From Solirubrobacteraceae bacterium (lineage in GTDB: Bacteria; Actinomycetota; Thermoleophilia; Solirubrobacterales; Solirubrobacteraceae): a DNA stretch of 64,000 bases. This document shows positions 15,585 through 23,283 of this stretch, in pieces. Positions within the stretch are counted from its first letter, which is position 1. Every line of letters starts with the position of its first letter. The stretch spans positions 124,001 through 188,000 of the forward strand of contig JAPSGI010000007.1 of NCBI GenBank assembly GCA_031177685.1, read 5' to 3'. Made by a program: the position numbers and the translations under genes. The notes below the pieces were generated by a model, which was given only the letters and a program-made list of their open reading frames with translations, was not told where the DNA came from and made no database searches.

Positions 15585-15971
15585 ATGTCCCCCTACACAC
15601 TCAGGAACCTCGCGGAGGTAGAGGACTCGGCCCAGAAGTTCGGCTTCGGCGAGCTCGGAGAGGTGCGCTTCGCCACCGAGGCGCTGGAGACCGCCGACAC
15701 CGGCTTCAGCCTGCATCGCCTCAACCCCGGCCGCCGGCAGGCCTTCGGCCACCGCCACGAGGACGCGGAGGAGGTCTACGTGGTGATCGCGGGGTCAGGG
15801 CGCGTCCGCCTCGACGACGAGGTGGTCGAGCTCGGCCGCCTGGACGCCATCCGCGTCGACTCCGGGGTGACGCGCGCCTTCGAGGCGGGTCCGGACGGCA
15901 TGGAGTTCCTGGTGTTCGGCCCCCGCCGCGACGGCGACGGCGAGCTGGTGCACGGCTGGTGGAGCGACTGA
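15585..15971 (+). CDS. cupin-domain protein
   Basis: A 128-residue single-cupin protein. Motif 1 is FGHRHEDAEEVYVVIAGSGRVRLDDE and motif 2 starts GRLDAIRVDSGVTRAFEAG. The second-motif histidine is missing, so the metal set may be incomplete. The N-terminus (YTLRNLAEVEDSAQKFGF) and C-terminus (GELVHGWWSD) are typical of small mannose-6-phosphate-isomerase-like cupins of unknown substrate. Start chosen from TAGGCT at 7 nt. Confidence 0.78.
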   Translation: MSPYTLRNLAEVEDSAQKFGFGELGEVRFATEALETADTGFSLHRLNPGRRQAFGHRHEDAEEVYVVIAGSGRVRLDDEVVELGRLDAIRVDSGVTRAFEAGPDGMEFLVFGPRRDGDGELVHGWWSD

Positions 15972-15972
15972 G

Positions 15973-16938
15973 CTACCGGCGGTACACGTAGATCCGCTCG
16001 CCCCGGCGCACCCAGCGGTAGATCGTCAGGGCGTCGGCCAGCGGGACGCGCAGGCAGCAGTGGCTGTAGGGGTAGACCGGCACCGCGAAGTACCCGTGGA
16101 TGCCGCACGCCGGACGCGTGGGCTTCGTCTTCTTGTCCCGCGTGAAGTAGACGGTGTGCAGCATCTTGCGCGAGTTCAGGCCCCGCTCCTTGCGCCAGAA
16201 CCGGTACACGCCCAGTGGGGTCTTGAAGCGCGGGCGCCCCGAGGAGGTGTGGTAGACCCGGACGACCTTCCCGCCGGGCTCGACCAGGGCGAGCACCTGC
16301 CGCGTCAGGTCGGCCTCCACGTGGCGCCCGGCGCGCGGGAAGCGTGCGGCGTAGGCGCCGCGTCCCTCCATCGCTGCGCGGAAGACGGCGGCCGACGCGG
16401 CTCCCACGCGCGCGATGCGCAGGACCTTGCGGTAGGCGATCACGGCGTTGGACGTGTGGGCGTCGTGGACGCCTGTGAGGCGCACGGCGTAGCCGAGCGC
16501 GGCGAGTTGGCGCTGCAGCCAGCGCACGCGGACGCCCCGCGCGCCGGCGCGCGAGCCGGGTTCCATGACCCTCACCGCGGTGGCGGCCGAGTCGCCCGCG
16601 GCCGGCGTGCCACCGGGCGGGGTCAGCTGCGCCCGCACCGTCAGCGCTCCTGGCGGCACGACGACCGACCCGCTCGCCTGGCCGGACCCGCTGACGGGCT
16701 CCTGGACGGTGCCTAGCGTCCGCCCGCGCTGGACGAAGGCGAGGGTCAGCGTCGACCCCGGGAGCGCGCCCGACACCCGCGCCACCGCGCCGATCGGCTC
16801 GCCGCCCAGCGCGACCACCCGGCGCTCGAACGGCTGCGTCCCGCTCGTCTCGAGCGTCACGTCCGCCGCGGACGCCGAGGCGGGCAGCCCGAGCGCCGCG
16901 AGCCCCGCCGCGACGACGACAGATCCGCGAAGCCTCAT
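15973..16938 (-). CDS. secreted L,D-transpeptidase (YkuD) with peptidoglycan-binding domain
   Basis: Cell-wall cross-linking or anchoring enzyme of 321 residues. A signal peptide (VVVAAGLAALGLPASASA) is followed by an Ig-like segment, a peptidoglycan_binding_1-type repeat (VRWLQRQLAALGYAVRLTGVHD) and a YkuD catalytic domain. The active site reads HGYFAVPVYPYSHCCLRV, whereas the usual motif is SHGCIR; the catalytic Cys is kept, but the Gly before it is Cys. The ORF track merges it with the upstream gene; the ATG at 16938 is where the signal peptide begins. Confidence 0.88.
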   Translation of the reverse strand: MRLRGSVVVAAGLAALGLPASASAADVTLETSGTQPFERRVVALGGEPIGAVARVSGALPGSTLTLAFVQRGRTLGTVQEPVSGSGQASGSVVVPPGALTVRAQLTPPGGTPAAGDSAATAVRVMEPGSRAGARGVRVRWLQRQLAALGYAVRLTGVHDAHTSNAVIAYRKVLRIARVGAASAAVFRAAMEGRGAYAARFPRAGRHVEADLTRQVLALVEPGGKVVRVYHTSSGRPRFKTPLGVYRFWRKERGLNSRKMLHTVYFTRDKKTKPTRPACGIHGYFAVPVYPYSHCCLRVPLADALTIYRWVRRGERIYVYRR

Positions 16939-16976
16939 GCACCCCAAGTAATGCACACGCCGCATCCGCCCCGTCT

Positions 16977-17816
16977 TCAGGCCGCGGCGCGGTCCACCGG
17001 ACCGGCGCGCGCGGCCAGGGCCACGGCGCGCGTCTGCCGGCCCAGGACCAGCGAGGGCGCGTCGCGCAGCAGCGGGAGGGTCAGCGCGGCGGCGGCCGGC
17101 CGCACGGCGGCGATCGTGAGTCCGTCCACGGCGCGCGACCGGTCGATGCCCGCCATGACGCGCAGGTGCCGCGGGATGGTGGCGATCGCGGCGCTCGCCA
17201 CGATGCGCAGCGGCACCTGGAGAGCCAGCAGGTCGCGGGTCAGCGGCGGGTGCACGACGAACTCGATCGCCTCGCGCGCCGCCTCGCTGATGCACAGCTG
17301 CGGGCGGACCGCCTCGAAGTACTCGCGCATCTGCGCCACCGACGCGGGAACCGTGTCCTGCGGAACGTCGAGCAGCGCGGCCGCCCGGACGCCCTCGGCG
17401 ACGTAGGCGTCCTCGTCCTCGCGCGACAGGCGCCCGCCGTAGGCGCGGTAGGCGGCGAGGAAGGAGTGCCACTCCACGCAGTGCACCCATAGCTGCGTGG
17501 CCGGATCGTCGGCGCTGTAGGGCTGGCCGGTCACCGGATCGATCCCGCGCACACGGCGGTGGACCTGCTTGACGCGCGCCGCGGCGGCGTGGGCGGTCGC
17601 CGTGTCGCCGAACGTGGTGGCGGTGACGTAGTAGGCGGTGCGCCGCAGGCGGTCCAGCGCCCGGCTGCGGTAGTCGCTGTGCTGCGCGACCCCCGCCATG
17701 GCCAGCGGGTGCAGCGACTGGATGATCAGCGCGCGCAGCCCGCCCACGATCGAAACGGGGTGGCCGATCACCCTCCAGGCCACCGACTCCGGGCCGAACA
17801 AGCCCTGGTCGCGCAT
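16977..17816 (-). CDS. MpaB-like oxygenase family protein (DUF2236)
   Basis: A 279-residue protein of the MpaB/latex-clearing-protein related DUF2236 family, which are haem- or metal-dependent oxygenases or of unknown function. Characteristic parts are FGPESVAWRVIGHPVSIVGGLRALIIQSLHPLAMAGV, the conserved LWVHCVEWHSFLAAYRAYG and the His-rich region before PLTRDLL. The start is the ATG at 17816, 6 nt behind a TACTCT box. The frame in the ORF track starts earlier and includes unrelated sequence. It lies 38 nt upstream of the L,D-transpeptidase gene on the same strand. Confidence 0.82.
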   Translation of the reverse strand: MRDQGLFGPESVAWRVIGHPVSIVGGLRALIIQSLHPLAMAGVAQHSDYRSRALDRLRRTAYYVTATTFGDTATAHAAAARVKQVHRRVRGIDPVTGQPYSADDPATQLWVHCVEWHSFLAAYRAYGGRLSREDEDAYVAEGVRAAALLDVPQDTVPASVAQMREYFEAVRPQLCISEAAREAIEFVVHPPLTRDLLALQVPLRIVASAAIATIPRHLRVMAGIDRSRAVDGLTIAAVRPAAAALTLPLLRDAPSLVLGRQTRAVALAARAGPVDRAAA

Positions 17817-17822
17817 GACGCA

Positions 17823-17828
17823 AGAGTA
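17823..17828 (-). promoter_or_regulatory. -10 box TACTCT of the MpaB-like gene
   Basis: On the minus strand TACTCT is followed by 6 nt and the ATG at 17816. Confidence 0.45.
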
Positions 17829-17842
17829 CTCGGGCCCGCGGC

Positions 17843-18490
17843 CTAACCGGCCAGCAGCGTGGCCATCCGGCGCAGCGGCTCGTCGGCCTCGGGCGGCCAG
17901 TCGGCCACGTCGGCGGGCCACCACGCGTGCGCATCGTGCTCCTCGTCCGGCACGACCTCGGCGCCGGGCGGCAGCGCGGCCAGCCCGACGATCAGCACCA
18001 GCCCGCCGGGGATCCGGACCAGCGCCTCGACGGTCAGGCGCTCCGGCGTCACCGACCACTCCTCGTCGAGCTCACGGGTCAGCGTCTCGGCGGGGTTCTC
18101 CCCCACCTCCACCGACCCCCCGGCGCCCAGCGCCCACCGTCCCGCCCAGGTGGCCAGCCAGGCCGCGCGGCGGCCGGCCAGCCAGCGGCCCTGCGCATCG
18201 CGGACCACGCACAGTGCCGACAGGCTGGCCATCGCGTCGTCGCCCAGCCGAACCGACCAGCGGACCGGCTGCAGCTCGAGCTTCAGGCGTGCCGGCGTCG
18301 CCTCCACCCGGCACAGCCGCGCCGCCAGCCCGTCGTGGCTGGGCGATCCCCGCTCGCGCAGCCGCGCGATCGCGCTGTCGGCCGCCGCGCTGGCATCGGC
18401 GTGTGGCTGGTACTCATCGTCCCGCCAGCTCGCGGCTACCTGCGCGGGGTCCCACGGGCCGCGGGCCAGGAGTGCGGGCGGTTGCGACAT
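17843..18490 (-). CDS. NUDIX hydrolase
   Basis: A 215-residue pyrophosphohydrolase. The Nudix box is [24 protein letters not shown], with the metal-binding REL-EE core intact and Ser where the final Gly is usual. About 80 N-terminal residues precede the Nudix fold and may set substrate choice. Start is the ATG at 18490, 16 nt after the msrA stop on the same strand. Substrate (nucleotide sugar, damaged nucleotide or other) cannot be assigned. Confidence 0.82.
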   Translation of the reverse strand: MSQPPALLARGPWDPAQVAASWRDDEYQPHADASAAADSAIARLRERGSPSHDGLAARLCRVEATPARLKLELQPVRWSVRLGDDAMASLSALCVVRDAQGRWLAGRRAAWLATWAGRWALGAGGSVEVGENPAETLTRELDEEWSVTPERLTVEALVRIPGGLVLIVGLAALPPGAEVVPDEEHDAHAWWPADVADWPPEADEPLRRMATLLAG

Positions 18491-18506
18491 GCCCCCGGCT
18501 GGGCGC

Positions 18507-19157
18507 TTACTCCGCTGCGGTGCCGAGCCCCACCGGGCAGGACACGCCGGTCCCGCCCAGCCCGCAGTAGCCGTTGGGCACCTTGTGCAGGTACTGCTGG
18601 TGGTAGTCCTCGGCGTAGTAGAACGGGCCGGCCGGGGCGATCTCGGTGGTGATCTCGCCGGAGCGCCCCGCGGCGCGCAGGGCGGTGGCGTAGCGGTCGC
18701 GTGAGGCCTCGGCCGCCTCGCGCTGCGCGTCCGACGTGGTGTAGATCGCCGAGCGGTACTGCGTCCCCACGTCGTTGCCCTGGCGCATCCCCTGCGTGGG
18801 GTCGTGGCCCTCCCAGAACGTGCGCAGCAGGTCGTCGTAGGAGACCTGCGCCGGATCGAAGACGACCAGCACCGCCTCGGTGTGACCCGTCCGCGCCGAG
18901 CACACCTCCTCGTACGTCGGGTTGGGCGTGAAGCCGCCCGCGTAGCCGACGGCCGTCGTGTACACGCCGGGCAGCTCCCAGAACAGCCGCTCGGCGCCCC
19001 AGAAGCAGCCCAGGCCGAACACGGCCTGCTCCAGTCCCTCGGGGAACGGCGGCTTCAGCGGTGTCCCCAGCACGGCGTGGCGCTCGGGGACGGGGATCTC
19101 GGTCTCGCGGCCGGGCAGGGCGTCGGCCGGGTCGATCAGGCCGGTCGTGGCGCTCAT
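18507..19157 (-). CDS. msrA: peptide-methionine (S)-S-oxide reductase MsrA
   Basis: Repairs oxidised methionine. The 216-residue protein has the catalytic [13 protein letters not shown] motif, the substrate-binding [26 protein letters not shown] and resolving cysteines in the C-terminal [14 protein letters not shown]. The ATG at 19157 ([14 protein letters not shown]) is preferred over the start seven codons upstream used by the track, which would run into the divergent gene's promoter. It probably shares a transcript with the NUDIX gene. Confidence 0.93.
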   Translation of the reverse strand: MSATTGLIDPADALPGRETEIPVPERHAVLGTPLKPPFPEGLEQAVFGLGCFWGAERLFWELPGVYTTAVGYAGGFTPNPTYEEVCSARTGHTEAVLVVFDPAQVSYDDLLRTFWEGHDPTQGMRQGNDVGTQYRSAIYTTSDAQREAAEASRDRYATALRAAGRSGEITTEIAPAGPFYYAEDYHQQYLHKVPNGYCGLGGTGVSCPVGLGTAAE

Positions 19158-19188
19158 CAGGCGGACATGTTCACACACGCCCGCGGGC

Positions 19189-19194
19189 TATGCT
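19189..19194 (+). promoter_or_regulatory. -10 box TATGCT of the methyltransferase gene
   Basis: TATGCT is followed by 7 nt and the GTG at 19202. The alternative ATG at 19190 lies inside the box. Confidence 0.45.
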
Positions 19195-19201
19195 GCGCGT
19201 C

Positions 19202-20077
19202 GTGGGGCTCCTGAAGCCATGGAGGTTTCCGCTGTTCCCCCTGATCGTCGCCCGTGAGAAGCTCGCGCGCGGCGAGCGGACCCGTGAGGTGGGCGGCGAG
19301 CCGCCGGTGATGGACGAGCCCCAGGGCGTGGCCGAGTACGACGCGTTCGGCATGGGCGGGGAGGTCGGGATCCACGAGCTGAGCGCCCGCGCGATCAGCC
19401 GGCTGCTGCCGGAGGGCGGGACGCTGGTGGACCTCGGCTGTGGCTCGGGGCGGCTGCTGGCGCGGCTGGCCAAGGGCCGGCCCGACGCTCGGATCATCGG
19501 CTTCGACCTGTCCGAGCCGATGCTCGACACCGCCCGGCAGCTGATGGAGCGCGAGGGCCTCGCCGGCCGCGTCGATCTGCGCCGGGGCGACATCACGACG
19601 TTCGACGCCGGCCTGTCCGAGGAGCCCGACGTCGTCAGCTGCAACTTCGCGCTGCACCATCTGCCGGACGAGGAGGTGGCCGGCCGCTGCCTGGAGGCGA
19701 TTGCCCGGGTGCGCTCGGGGACGGGCTGCGCCGTCTGGATCCTCGACTTCGCGCGGCTGCGCCATCCGGGCTCGTGGCCGGCCGTGGTGTCGATGCTGCG
19801 TTGGCCGGGTCCGGTCGTGCACAGCGACGCGATCGAGAGCGAGCGCGCGGCGTTCTCGGAGGCCGAGCTGACGCGGCTGCTCGAGCGCAGCGGACTGGAC
19901 GATCTGCACCATCTGCGCTCGCGTCCACTCGGCGAGCAGCAGGTGCACTGGGTGGCCGGGCGCGAGCATCCCGCCCCGGTGACCGGCCTGTGGCGCCAGG
20001 CGCCGCTGACCCGCGAAACCCGGGTGCTGACCCGGCTCGCCCTGCAGTCGTACCCCCGCTCGCTCGCGCAGACGTAG
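19202..20077 (+). CDS. class I SAM-dependent methyltransferase
   Basis: A 291-residue methyltransferase. SAM motif I is [15 protein letters not shown], followed by an acidic motif II ([14 protein letters not shown]) and motif [16 protein letters not shown]. The N-terminus carries about 60 residues before the Rossmann fold, including [29 protein letters not shown]. The start could be the GTG at 19202 or the in-frame ATG at 19190; the first fits the TATGCT box. It is divergent from msrA and 15 nt upstream of the FAD-oxidase gene, which has its own -10 box. The methyl acceptor is unknown. Confidence 0.82.
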   Translation: MGLLKPWRFPLFPLIVAREKLARGERTREVGGEPPVMDEPQGVAEYDAFGMGGEVGIHELSARAISRLLPEGGTLVDLGCGSGRLLARLAKGRPDARIIGFDLSEPMLDTARQLMEREGLAGRVDLRRGDITTFDAGLSEEPDVVSCNFALHHLPDEEVAGRCLEAIARVRSGTGCAVWILDFARLRHPGSWPAVVSMLRWPGPVVHSDAIESERAAFSEAELTRLLERSGLDDLHHLRSRPLGEQQVHWVAGREHPAPVTGLWRQAPLTRETRVLTRLALQSYPRSLAQT

Positions 20078-20079
20078 CT

Positions 20080-20085
20080 TACGCT
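20080..20085 (+). promoter_or_regulatory. -10 box TACGCT of the FAD-linked oxidase gene
   Basis: TACGCT is followed by 7 nt and the ATG at 20093. Confidence 0.45.
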
Positions 20086-20092
20086 CCCCGCG

Positions 20093-21661
20093 ATGGCGCG
20101 CCGGCGCAACCACTGGGGATGGGGCTACGAGGACGAGCGCCCCGCCACCGACGAGGTGCGCGCCGCCGCGGCCGGCATCGCGCCGCTGCTGGGCTTCGGG
20201 GAGACGGAGGTGGAGGAGCCGGTACCGCTGGAGCGCGTGCGGTTGCCCGCGCCCCGGCTCGAGCCGCCGCCGGCGCTGCGCGAGATCTGCTCCACCGACT
20301 TCCACGATCGCGCCTCCCACGCGCACGGCAAGGCCTACCGCGACGTCGTACGCGCCTTCCGCGGGCGCTTCGACCATCCCCCCGACGTGGTGGCGCGGCC
20401 CCGCGACGAGCGCGAGGTCGAGGCGGTGCTGGAGTGGTGCGAGTCCGCCGGCGCCAAGGCCGTGCCCTACGGCGGCGGCACCAGCGTCGTGGGCGGCGTG
20501 GAGCCGCGCTTCGACGCCCCGGCGGTCTCGCTGGACCTCGGCCGCCTGGACCGCGTGCTGGAGGTCGACCGCACGTCGCGCGCCGCGCGCATCCAGGCGG
20601 GGGCGCTGGGCCCCGACCTGGAGGCGCAGCTCCACGAGCACGGCCTGACCCTGCGCCACTTCCCCCAGTCCTTCCAGCTCTCCACGCTGGGCGGCTGGAT
20701 CGCCACCCGCGCCGGCGGCCACTTCGCGACCCTCTACACGCACATCGACGACCTGGTCGAGTCGGTGCGCGCGATCACCCCGCGCGGCGCCTGGGAGTCG
20801 CGCCGCCTGCCCGGCTCGGGCGCCGGCCCCAGTCCCGACCGGCTGCTGATCGGCTCCGAGGGGACGCTGGGAGTCATCACCGAGGCGTGGATGCGCGTCC
20901 AGGACCGCCCGGAGCACCGCACGTCGACCGGCGTGCGCTTCGCCGGCTTCGCCGCGGGCGCCGAGGCGGTGCGCGCCATCGCCCAGGCCGGCCTGTACCC
21001 CACGAACTGCCGCCTGCTGGACCCGGGTGAGGCGCAGCTGACCAGCGGCGGCGACGGCGAGCATGCGCTGCTGGTGCTGGGCTTCGAGTCCGCCGACCAC
21101 GATCCGGGCCCGTGGATGGAGCGGGCGCTGGACATCGCCCGCGCGCACGGCGGGGAGTGGGACGAGGTCCGCGCGGGCGGGCGCGAGGGTGCGGTGGGGG
21201 CCTGGCGCGAGGCGTTCCTGCGCGCGCCCTACCTGCGCGACACGTTCGTGGCCATGGGCGTGCTGTCGGAGACGTTCGAGACCTCGATCACCTGGGACCG
21301 CTTCCCGGCCTTCCACGAGGCGGTGACCGGCGCCGTCGAGGAGGCCCTGCGCGAGACGTGCGGCGGCGGGCGGCTCTCGTGCCGCTTCACCCACGTCTAT
21401 CCCGACGGCCCCGCGCCGTACTACACGTTCCTGGCGCCCGCGCGGCGCGGCGAGGAGCTGGATCAGTGGGAGGCCGTCAAGTCCGCCGCCTCGGATGCCG
21501 TCATCGCCGCGGGCGGCACGATTACCCACCACCACGCGGTCGGCCGCGACCACCGCCCCTGGTACGACCGCCAGCGCCCCGAGCCCTTCGCCGCCGCGCT
21601 GCGGGGCGCCAAGGCCGCAATAGACCCTGCGTCGGTCCTCAACCCGGGGGTCCTCGTCTAG
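20093..21661 (+). CDS. FAD-binding oxidase, alkyldihydroxyacetonephosphate synthase-like
   Basis: A 522-residue flavoprotein of the VAO/PCMH type. The FAD-binding domain (about 95-275) contains VPYGGGTSVVGGVEP and IGSEGTLGVITEAWMRV; the C-terminal FAD-oxidase domain contains THHHAVGRDH, the His-rich AGPS signature. In eukaryotes AGPS makes the ether bond of ether lipids. Bacterial relatives are numerous and may act on other 2-hydroxy acids or lipid precursors. It lies next to a methyltransferase and an envelope-type module, so a lipid role is plausible but not shown. Confidence 0.85.
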   Translation: MARRRNHWGWGYEDERPATDEVRAAAAGIAPLLGFGETEVEEPVPLERVRLPAPRLEPPPALREICSTDFHDRASHAHGKAYRDVVRAFRGRFDHPPDVVARPRDEREVEAVLEWCESAGAKAVPYGGGTSVVGGVEPRFDAPAVSLDLGRLDRVLEVDRTSRAARIQAGALGPDLEAQLHEHGLTLRHFPQSFQLSTLGGWIATRAGGHFATLYTHIDDLVESVRAITPRGAWESRRLPGSGAGPSPDRLLIGSEGTLGVITEAWMRVQDRPEHRTSTGVRFAGFAAGAEAVRAIAQAGLYPTNCRLLDPGEAQLTSGGDGEHALLVLGFESADHDPGPWMERALDIARAHGGEWDEVRAGGREGAVGAWREAFLRAPYLRDTFVAMGVLSETFETSITWDRFPAFHEAVTGAVEEALRETCGGGRLSCRFTHVYPDGPAPYYTFLAPARRGEELDQWEAVKSAASDAVIAAGGTITHHHAVGRDHRPWYDRQRPEPFAAALRGAKAAIDPASVLNPGVLV

Positions 21662-21703
21662 ACTCGCGGAGCTCGTCCCGACCACAGGAGTCCCCAAGCG
21701 CAC

Positions 21704-21883
21704 ATGATCTTCGGCTACCTCGATCCCGGCAGTGGCAGCGTCATCCTCCAGGCCATCGTGGGCGGGTTCGCCGCGATCGCCGTGACCGGCAAGCTCTGGT
21801 GGCGCCGCGTGACCGGCATCTTCCGCCGCAAGGACGACGAGGAGACGCCCGCTCCCGGCAAGGCCTCGGAGGAGTCGGCCTGA
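21704..21883 (+). CDS. 59-aa 'DPGSGS' membrane protein
   Basis: Missed by the ORF track because of its length. The sequence opens MIFGYLDPGSGSVILQAIVGG, a signature I recognise from small membrane proteins near polysaccharide and sulfatase genes; it continues as one hydrophobic helix, a basic patch (KLWWRRVTGIFRRK) and an acidic tail. A ccacaggag Shine-Dalgarno-like sequence precedes the ATG. Its TGA stop overlaps the probable CTG start of the downstream methyltransferase gene. Function unknown. Confidence 0.75.
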   Translation: MIFGYLDPGSGSVILQAIVGGFAAIAVTGKLWWRRVTGIFRRKDDEETPAPGKASEESA

Positions 21884-23283
21884 CCGACGTCCGGATCGAG
21901 CCCGGCTCGTTCCGCGATCCCGACAGCCGGGTCCTCTACACCCCGGAGGGCGTGGTCCGCGCGCTGAGCGCGCGCGGCCTGGACGACTGGCGGGCGCTGG
22001 CCGGCACCCGGTTCTTCCCCCGCCTGATGGAGGCAGGGAAGGTCGTGCGCACCGAGGAGGCGTCGGCCAACGGGCAGCTGACCGGCGTCCTGCGCGGCGA
22101 GGCCGCGGGGATGCTGCGCCACGAGCGCATCCCCTTCGTCTCCTACCCCTACGAGTGGCCGTTCTCGATGCTCAAGGACGCCGCGCTGCTGCAGCTCGAG
22201 CTGGTGGCGGCGGCGCTGGAGGAAGGGATGATCCTCAAGGACTCCTCCCCCTACAACGTCCAGTTGCGCGGCGCGCGGCCGGTGTTCGTGGACGTGGGGT
22301 CCTTCGAGGCGCTGCGCGAGGGCGAGCCCTGGGTGGGCTACCGCCAGTTCTGCATGCTGTTCCTGTATCCGCTGATGCTGCAGGCGCACCAGGGGATCGA
22401 CTTCCACCCGCTGCTGCGCGGGAGCATCGACGGCATCGCGCCCGCCCAGGCCGCGGCGATGCTGCGCGGCCTGCGCGGCGGGGTGCTCAAGCACGTCAAG
22501 CTGCACGCCAAGCTGGAGCGCCGCTACGACGACTCCTCGCAGAAGGCGGTGCGCAAGGAGCTCAAGGACGCCGGGTTCTCCTCGGAGCTCATCAAGGCCA
22601 ACGTCAAGGGCCTGACCAAGCTGGTGTCCGGGCTGCGCTGGGAGCCCGCGGGCTCCGAGTGGTCGACGTACCGCGACATCTGCACGTACACCGACGAGGA
22701 GTCGCGCGAGAAGGCGGACTTCGTGCGCGCGGCCGCCGCGACCCGCCGGCGCGCGCTGGCCTGGGACCTCGGCGCCAACGACGGGCGCTACGCGCGCATC
22801 GCGGCCGAGCACGCCGACACCACCGTGGCGGTGGACGTCGACCACCTGACCGTGGACCGCCTCTACCGCACCCTGCGTGAGGAGGGCCGCGAGGACGTCC
22901 TGGCGCTGGTGATGAACCTGGCCGACCCGTCCCCCGGCCTGGGCTGGCGCGGGCGCGAGCGCCGGCGCCTGGAGGAGCGCGGGCGCCCCGAGCTGGTCCT
23001 CGCGCTCGCGCTCGTCCACCACCTGGCGATCGGCGCCAACGTGCCGCTGACCGAGGTGGTCGACTGGCTGGGCTCGCTGGGCGCCAGCCTCGTCGTGGAG
23101 TTCCCCACGCGCGAGGACCCCATGGTCCAGCGCCTGCTGGCCGGCAAGCGCGAGGGCACGCACGACGACTACACGCTGCAGACGTTCGAGCGCCTGCTCG
23201 GCGAGGCGTTCGAGGTCGAGCGCCGCCAGGAGCTGCAGGGCGGCGTGCGGGTGATCTTCCTGGCCCACCCGCGCGGCGGGTGA
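21880..23283 (+). CDS. NoeA-like SAM-dependent methyltransferase, probable CTG start
   Basis: A 467-residue protein. The N-terminal domain (PGSFRDPDSRVLYTPEGVVRALS...FFPRLMEAGKVV) and a central helical region with ILKDSSPYNVQ resemble NoeA-type nodulation-related methyltransferases. The C-terminal half has a SAM fold (LAWDLGANDGRYARIAAEH). There is no ATG, GTG or TTG near the conserved N-terminus. The frame is open through a CTG at 21880 that overlaps the upstream TGA as CTGA, so coupled initiation at CTG is the simplest reading. Its own TGA overlaps the sulfatase GTG (GTGA). Confidence 0.75.
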   Translation: MTDVRIEPGSFRDPDSRVLYTPEGVVRALSARGLDDWRALAGTRFFPRLMEAGKVVRTEEASANGQLTGVLRGEAAGMLRHERIPFVSYPYEWPFSMLKDAALLQLELVAAALEEGMILKDSSPYNVQLRGARPVFVDVGSFEALREGEPWVGYRQFCMLFLYPLMLQAHQGIDFHPLLRGSIDGIAPAQAAAMLRGLRGGVLKHVKLHAKLERRYDDSSQKAVRKELKDAGFSSELIKANVKGLTKLVSGLRWEPAGSEWSTYRDICTYTDEESREKADFVRAAAATRRRALAWDLGANDGRYARIAAEHADTTVAVDVDHLTVDRLYRTLREEGREDVLALVMNLADPSPGLGWRGRERRRLEERGRPELVLALALVHHLAIGANVPLTEVVDWLGSLGASLVVEFPTREDPMVQRLLAGKREGTHDDYTLQTFERLLGEAFEVERRQELQGGVRVIFLAHPRGG

